This document shows positions 60,218 to 64,000 of a stretch of 64,000 nt of DNA, in pieces. The stretch comes from Methylobacter luteus IMV-B-3098 (GTDB lineage Bacteria; Pseudomonadota; Gammaproteobacteria; Methylococcales; Methylomonadaceae). Each line of letters begins with the position of its first letter. Within the stretch, counting starts at the first letter, position 1. The stretch lies in assembly GCF_000427625.1 (NCBI RefSeq), contig NZ_KE386569.1, positions 1,557,073 to 1,621,072 of the forward strand, in the 5' to 3' direction. The notes under the pieces were generated by a model that was not told where the DNA came from, did not search any database, and saw only the letters and a program-made list of their open reading frames with translations. Made by a program: the position numbers and the translations under genes.

Positions 60218-60301
60218 ATAAGCTCGTAGGCCGGGTGGATAAACCCGGTATTTCGAAGCGCCTTATGCCGGATTTCCGCAAAGCTCCAAGCCAGCTTACG
60301 G
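60218..60301. repeat. Intergenic repeat unit, copy 2, with AGCC palindrome
   Basis: TAGGCCGGGTGGATAAACCC and GGTATTTCGAAGCGCC repeat the unit at 59885, then GCTCCAAGCCAGCTTACGGA resembles the unit after peptide 1. It ends just before the secreted propeller-like gene. Confidence 0.65.
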
Positions 60302-60358
60302 ACTAAACAATATTCCAACGATGCATTGCCCTTTTAGAGTCACCCAAAGGAAATGCCA

Positions 60359-61180
60359 ATGTTCAGTTTAAAAACCATAACCCGCATCATGTTGGTATCC
60401 TCCCTGCTTCTTGAGGCAACCGGCACCGAAGCGGCCGACTGCAAAGAAGGCGGCGCTTATGTCCTTTACGCCAACGATCATGGCAAAAGCGATGAATCCA
60501 GCAATCTGTACGCTCTCAACCTTTATCTGAGAAATCCTGAGCTGGCCTACCCTCTGGACCTGGGCGAAACCAGCGTCAAGGAAATGACCGACCTCGCGTT
60601 TCTTCCCAGCGGCAAACTCTTCGGCGTGACGTTCACCCGCCTGCTCATCATCAATACGGTTACCCAAAAAACCGAGTTTGTCGGCGGCATTATTGGCGAA
60701 GCCTATTTGAGCGAGGAGCGCTGGATCAATTCCCTGGCCGCAAGCCCTGACGGCCAGCTATACGCCGCGACGCGGGACGGCGAGTTGCTCACGATTGATA
60801 CTGAAACCGGACAAGGCACTAAAGTGGGCGTTTACGGGAGTGATCTGGGCTCATCGGGCGATCTGGTTTTCCTGCCGGACGGAACCTTGTTAGGCGCCGC
60901 CAAGCGGCTCAATACGCTGGAGGAAACAACCGACTTGCTTGTCCGGATCGACCCGCATTCAGGTCTGGCGGAAATCATCGGCGACATCGGCTTCAAGCAG
61001 GTATTCGGCCTGGCAGTCGGACCACGGGGCGAACTTTTAGGCGTTGCGGACGGAAACGGCCAGCCCAGGCTGATTGAGATCAACAAAAATAATGGCGAAG
61101 GCAAGCTCATCGCGCCCATACCCGACACCGACGGCATGTGGGGCATGATCTCGCGTGATCTGTGCGCCGACCGCTCCTGA
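60359..61180 (+). CDS. Secreted propeller-like protein
   Basis: The 273-residue precursor has a signal peptide (RIMLVSSLLLEATGTEA). The body has repeats of a beta-propeller type (LAFLPSGKLFGVTFTRLLII, LAASPDGQLYAATRDGELLT, LVFLPDGTLLGAAKRLN, LAVGPRGELLGVADGNGQPR). I do not assign an enzyme. I chose ATG 60359 because AAAGGA lies 7 bases ahead; ATG 60353 is 1 base from that site. It follows the peptide cluster in the same direction and could be part of it or separate. Confidence 0.7.
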   Translation: MFSLKTITRIMLVSSLLLEATGTEAADCKEGGAYVLYANDHGKSDESSNLYALNLYLRNPELAYPLDLGETSVKEMTDLAFLPSGKLFGVTFTRLLIINTVTQKTEFVGGIIGEAYLSEERWINSLAASPDGQLYAATRDGELLTIDTETGQGTKVGVYGSDLGSSGDLVFLPDGTLLGAAKRLNTLEETTDLLVRIDPHSGLAEIIGDIGFKQVFGLAVGPRGELLGVADGNGQPRLIEINKNNGEGKLIAPIPDTDGMWGMISRDLCADRS

Positions 61181-61346
61181 AAACCTTGGATTGCATAATA
61201 CCGTAAGCATCCGGATATGATCGAAATCAGGCTCAGATTCAAACGCAGCCTAATATTGAACCTGATCAACAGAAACCATGTCTTTTATAGTGCAGTCTTA
61301 ATATATGGTGTTTTCATTTTGTTTTAACTTAACGTGAAGTGTGATT

Positions 61347-61862
61347 ATGAAACATTACCCCTTACTATTTGTTGGACTTTTATGTTTTTCCACAACAACG
61401 CCAGCCTTTGAAAAAGCCAGCCCTGATCAGATGGCTAAAGTGCAATACCGCCAGCAGCAGATGGTGCCCTATTCTTTGGACCAAACCCTGCAAACCTTTT
61501 CCAAGACCGTCCACGGCGGTGTGCAACATGTCATCGCCAAATCGCCGGACAATACCCGGGAAATAAAATCGATTCAGGCCCATCTGCAAAAAATTGCCGA
61601 TGAATTCAGAAAAGGCGATTTTTCCGTGACGGAACGCATGCACGGCCCCGATATGCCGGGTCTCGCCCAGTTAAAAAGAGCTGAACCCGACGATATAAAA
61701 TTTGAATATAAAGCGTTGGCAAACGGCGGGCAGATTCATTACTCAACCGAATATCCCCAGTACGTTCAGGCGCTTCATGAATGGTTTGACGCCCAGATGA
61801 GCGAGCACGGCAATGTTATCGTGCCGGAACACAACAAGCATCATGCAACGCCGGCGGAGTAA
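61347..61862 (+). CDS. Conserved secreted protein (often annotated without support)
   Basis: The 171-residue precursor has a signal peptide (YPLLFVGLLCFSTTTPAF). The body has DQTLQTFSKTVHGGVQHVIA, REIKSIQAHLQKIADEFRKG, MHGPDMPGLAQLKRAEPDDI and YPQYVQALHEWFDAQMSEHG. Relatives are sometimes called aspartate carbamoyltransferase in databases, but no such active site is present. Function is unknown. ATG 61347 is the likely start; GTG 61341 is also open. A perfect 18-bp stem-loop follows. Confidence 0.65.
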   Translation: MKHYPLLFVGLLCFSTTTPAFEKASPDQMAKVQYRQQQMVPYSLDQTLQTFSKTVHGGVQHVIAKSPDNTREIKSIQAHLQKIADEFRKGDFSVTERMHGPDMPGLAQLKRAEPDDIKFEYKALANGGQIHYSTEYPQYVQALHEWFDAQMSEHGNVIVPEHNKHHATPAE

Positions 61863-61879
61863 ACTGAAATCGGGAGTCT

Positions 61880-61917
61880 GACATTGAAAGGCCGTTGAAA
61901 CGGCCTTTCAATGTCAG
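61880..61917 (+). terminator. Perfect 18-bp stem-loop after the secreted protein gene
   Basis: TGACATTGAAAGGCCGTT pairs perfectly with AACGGCCTTTCAATGTCA around GA. It lies 18 bases past the stop at 61862. There is no long T-run, so it may be a strong hairpin terminator or a processing site. Confidence 0.65.
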
Positions 61918-61980
61918 CGGCGGACAAGCGCAGCGTTACCTGTCAACCAGACACTGACTTCTTCATAGCGGGTGTGAATC

Positions 61981-62167
61981 ACTGATGCTACGCATGAGCC
62001 ATTTTCTATCCTGTTTTGCCGCGCCGGGCGCCACAAATCATGAATTTCCCCGGCCCAAAGCGCCCGAATGCGCTTGTAGGTGCGAATTCATTCGCACTAA
62101 AATGACTAACAAGGCGTTTCGGGTCAAGTACCCTTTAGGACAGACCCTGCTGTGGCGTAAGATCAGT
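61981..62167. mobile_element. MITE-like repeat, complete copy 6
   Basis: The ends are ACTGATGCTACGCA (61981-61994) and TGGCGTAAGATCAGT (62153-62167). The core holds GTAGGTGCGAATTCATTCGC, AATGACTAACAAGGCG and GTTTCGGGTCAAGTACCC. It is about 187 bases long and shorter than copy 3 in the middle. Confidence 0.7.
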
Positions 62168-62191
62168 AAATCATCACAAAAAATTGACGCG

Positions 62192-63088
62192 TCACATCCA
62201 TTCCTTCTCCTCGACCGCACCCGGTTGTCCCCATAGCGCGCTCAACGGCAGGTCTGATAACGAATATGCGCCTGCGTGCAACGTGGCTAATGATTGCGCG
62301 GCAACCAGCATCATTCGTGCGGCAAGCCCGGTCTCATCAAAGCGCGCTTCCAGCAAGAAAGACGCATGGCCGGCCTCACCCGGTTTTCCGTGGCGTTCCA
62401 GCACCACGCCGCGATTTGTCTCCTCCAGCGTGTCAATGCTGGGCACCGGAAACACCAGGGTTTGTTCATCCAGGAACAGCGGGTCATTTACGATGATGCG
62501 CTCCACTTCGGCCGCATCGGCCGAGGCTTCCAATTCAACATACACATAGCGTTGAACGATTCCTCCTATCGGCTTGAGTTCTGTGGCCAAGGCTTTCCTG
62601 ACGCCTTTTATGCCTTCCGCCGCCAAACTATGGTGCAGACTCGCTCCTGCGTGCAGAGTGGTTTCCGTATGCCCGTGCGGCGCCAGCATCGCGAAATAGC
62701 CGCGAAACAATGAGAGTACGCCCGGATCGCATCCCGCGCCAACGATAGCCGGCACTTTGTGGTGCAACGCAACCCGATGAATTTCCGACTTGTTTCTGAA
62801 AAAAGGTTCGCCATGAAGACGCGCGCATTCCACGATGGGAATGCGGCTTTGCAAAAGGCCTTGCGCTACGCCCAATACCGCATCGGGAGGCACGCAGATC
62901 AGCGCGGCATCCACATTTTTAAGCTCGCTGATATGGGTAACGACAGGCACGTCCACACCGGGATCGGGAGATTCGTCGGTACGCTGCACAATACCGGCCA
63001 GCGCCGTGGTCTGGTCGGCGGAAATGGCCTCGACACATTTACGCCCCAGACGCCCCAGCCCGATGATGGCAAGCCGCATTTTTTTCAT
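62192..63088 (-). CDS. Diaminopimelate dehydrogenase-like NAD(P) oxidoreductase
   Basis: The 298-residue protein opens with a Rossmann site (MRLAIIGLGRLGRKCVEAIS) and has a meso-diaminopimelate dehydrogenase-like layout: VDAALICVPPDAVLGVAQGL, VGAGCDPGVLSLFRGYFAML (compare the TGWDPG of Ddh) and ALATELKPIGGIVQRYVYVE. It probably reduces or oxidises an amino acid at the meso-DAP or a related step. It is a little shorter than the 320-residue Ddh. It stands alone on the minus strand and is divergent from hsdM. A less specific amino-acid or Gfo/Idh-type role is possible. Confidence 0.65.
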   Translation of the reverse strand: MKKMRLAIIGLGRLGRKCVEAISADQTTALAGIVQRTDESPDPGVDVPVVTHISELKNVDAALICVPPDAVLGVAQGLLQSRIPIVECARLHGEPFFRNKSEIHRVALHHKVPAIVGAGCDPGVLSLFRGYFAMLAPHGHTETTLHAGASLHHSLAAEGIKGVRKALATELKPIGGIVQRYVYVELEASADAAEVERIIVNDPLFLDEQTLVFPVPSIDTLEETNRGVVLERHGKPGEAGHASFLLEARFDETGLAARMMLVAAQSLATLHAGAYSLSDLPLSALWGQPGAVEEKEWM

Positions 63089-63408
63089 AGTGTTTACCCC
63101 GTTTTGTCGTTGGGTCAGTGTTGAAACGGTGTTTCTTCACTCCCCTGTTGCGATGCAGAAGCAAAACTGATGATTATTTCCAAAGCCTGTTACAGTTCTT
63201 GAGTATATATAACTTTCATGCCAATAAAATCCGTAAAATGCATTAGCACCGGCCTATGTGTACCCGCATGAATGGTTCCGCTTCAGCCATCAAATGCGGC
63301 AAGCTGGCTTTGCCAAACAGGATTCATGCTCGAAGACCATTAAATTTGTCACGCCTGTCATCCATCACTGATAATACTCAGCATTTTCCCCAACAAGCTG
63401 AAAGGATC
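63089..63408. other. Intergenic region before hsdM, no gene seen
   Basis: About 320 bases separate the divergent Ddh-like and hsdM genes. I see only the promoter regions of both. The open frame across 63256-63408 is the 5' extension of the hsdM frame and has no ribosome site of its own. Confidence 0.4.
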
Positions 63409-64000
63409 ATGCTCGACGACATCAAGAAAACCCTGTGGGCGACAGCCGACAAGCTGCGCGCCAACATGGACGCCGCCGAATACAAGCACCTCGTGCTTGG
63501 CCTCATCTTCGTCAAATACGTCTCCGACACCTTCGCCGCCCGCCGCGGGCCGAACTGGAACGCAAATTTGCCGACCCGGCCGACGATTACTATCTCGATG
63601 ATCCCGAACTGATTCCCGATGAACTGGAAGACCGCGACTACTACAAGGAAGTCAACGTCTTCTCGGTGCCGGAAACAGCCCGCTGGGAAGCCCTGCGCGC
63701 TTGCGCCAAACAGCCGGACATCGGCAAGCGCATCGACGAGGCGCTGGCCGTCATTGAAGCCGAAAATCCCAAGCTCAAAGGCATCCTCGACAAACGCTAC
63801 GCCCGCGCCCAGTTGCCGGACGGCAAGCTCGGCGAACTGGTCGATCTGGTCTCCACGATCGACTTCGGCGAAAACGCCAGCCAGGCCCGCGACGTGCTCG
63901 GGCAGGTCTACGAATACTTCCTCGGCCAGTTCGCCAGCGCCGAGGGCAAGAAGGGCGGGCAGTTCTACACGCCGGCCAGCATCGTCAAAACGCTGGTCGC
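63409..64000 (+). pseudogene. hsdM: Type I restriction-modification M subunit, frameshifted and cut by window end
   Basis: The frame from ATG 63409 gives [20 protein letters not shown] and [18 protein letters not shown], the start of an HsdM methyltransferase. After about 63547 the frame shifts. Another frame continues with [20 protein letters not shown] and on to QFASAEGKKGGQFYTPASIV, the family sequence, up to the window end. A single missing base (or two extra ones) in CGCCGCGGGCC explains the break. It is a real mutation or a sequencing error in a GC run. The rest, including the SAM-binding NPPF part, lies beyond the window. Confidence 0.8.

Noticed and set aside
61347-61862. Aspartate carbamoyltransferase
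   Set aside because: The name is attached to relatives, but the protein is a small secreted one without the enzyme's carbamoyl phosphate site.

Overview
The window is bacterial, gene-dense and Gram-negative: RND and EmrAB-type pumps with outer-membrane factors, lipoproteins, a PhoQ-like kinase and a YqjD/E/K-like operon. Gene content fits a gammaproteobacterium. SmbP, a Cys-rich copper-storage-like protein and many dispersed palindromic repeats would suit an aquatic methanotroph or nitrifier relative, but no lineage marker (16S, pmoA) is present, so the genus is open. I saw no tRNA, rRNA or CRISPR array.

Layout. 1-4.1 kb: an RND pump (permease cut by the window edge), then a frameshifted gtrA beside a GtrII-like membrane protein. 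4.1-21.3 kb: a stress and envelope island, nearly all on the minus strand. It holds four BON-domain proteins, several tiny membrane proteins, two DUF883 proteins, a YqjD/YqjE/YqjK-like operon, a YflT-like protein, ferritin-like, hemerythrin and EF-hand proteins, a Csp-like protein, a PRC-barrel protein, SmbP, two near-identical secreted beta-helix proteins, and a ferritin/BON/sorbosone-dehydrogenase-like operon. Many of these genes share upstream elements: a GTTAG-N3-CTGTTTTT box about 45-50 bases before the ATG, and a GTGCG/CGCAC palindrome mostly about 170-195 bases before it. 22-29 kb: a Crp-type regulator, an LTA-synthase-like enzyme with a PAP2 phosphatase, and a PepSY/response regulator/kinase operon. 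29.3-36.3 kb: two tandem MASE1-PAS-GGDEF-EAL proteins.

36.5-49.7 kb: cytochrome b561, a P1B-like ATPase, a PepSY protein and a PhoQ-like kinase without a regulator; a VIT1-like transporter, a GIY-YIG protein and TruC; an FAD/Rieske oxidoreductase; and an EmrB-OMF-EmrA pump operon. 49.8-53.7 kb: a lipoprotein, NorR and a SanA/YdcF-like protein. 53.8-55.7 kb: an IS3-family element inserted in a MITE-like repeat, with a 5-bp target duplication.

The most interesting region is about 56.4-60.2 kb. A PatA-like subtilisin, a small CGGC-motif protein and a PatG-C-terminal-like protein are followed by four small proteins. These four share the start MN[I/M]PxF[T/N]AE[A/S]S[L/V] and end in unrelated Cys-rich tails, one of them granulin-like. 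I read this as a candidate protease-dependent peptide maturation or export system. The window ends in a frameshifted hsdM.

The minus-strand island appears to be a coordinated stress or envelope regulon. The S8/PatG/Cys-peptide cluster looks like a self-contained cassette next to MITE and IS elements. All functions are read from sequence motifs; no database search was run.
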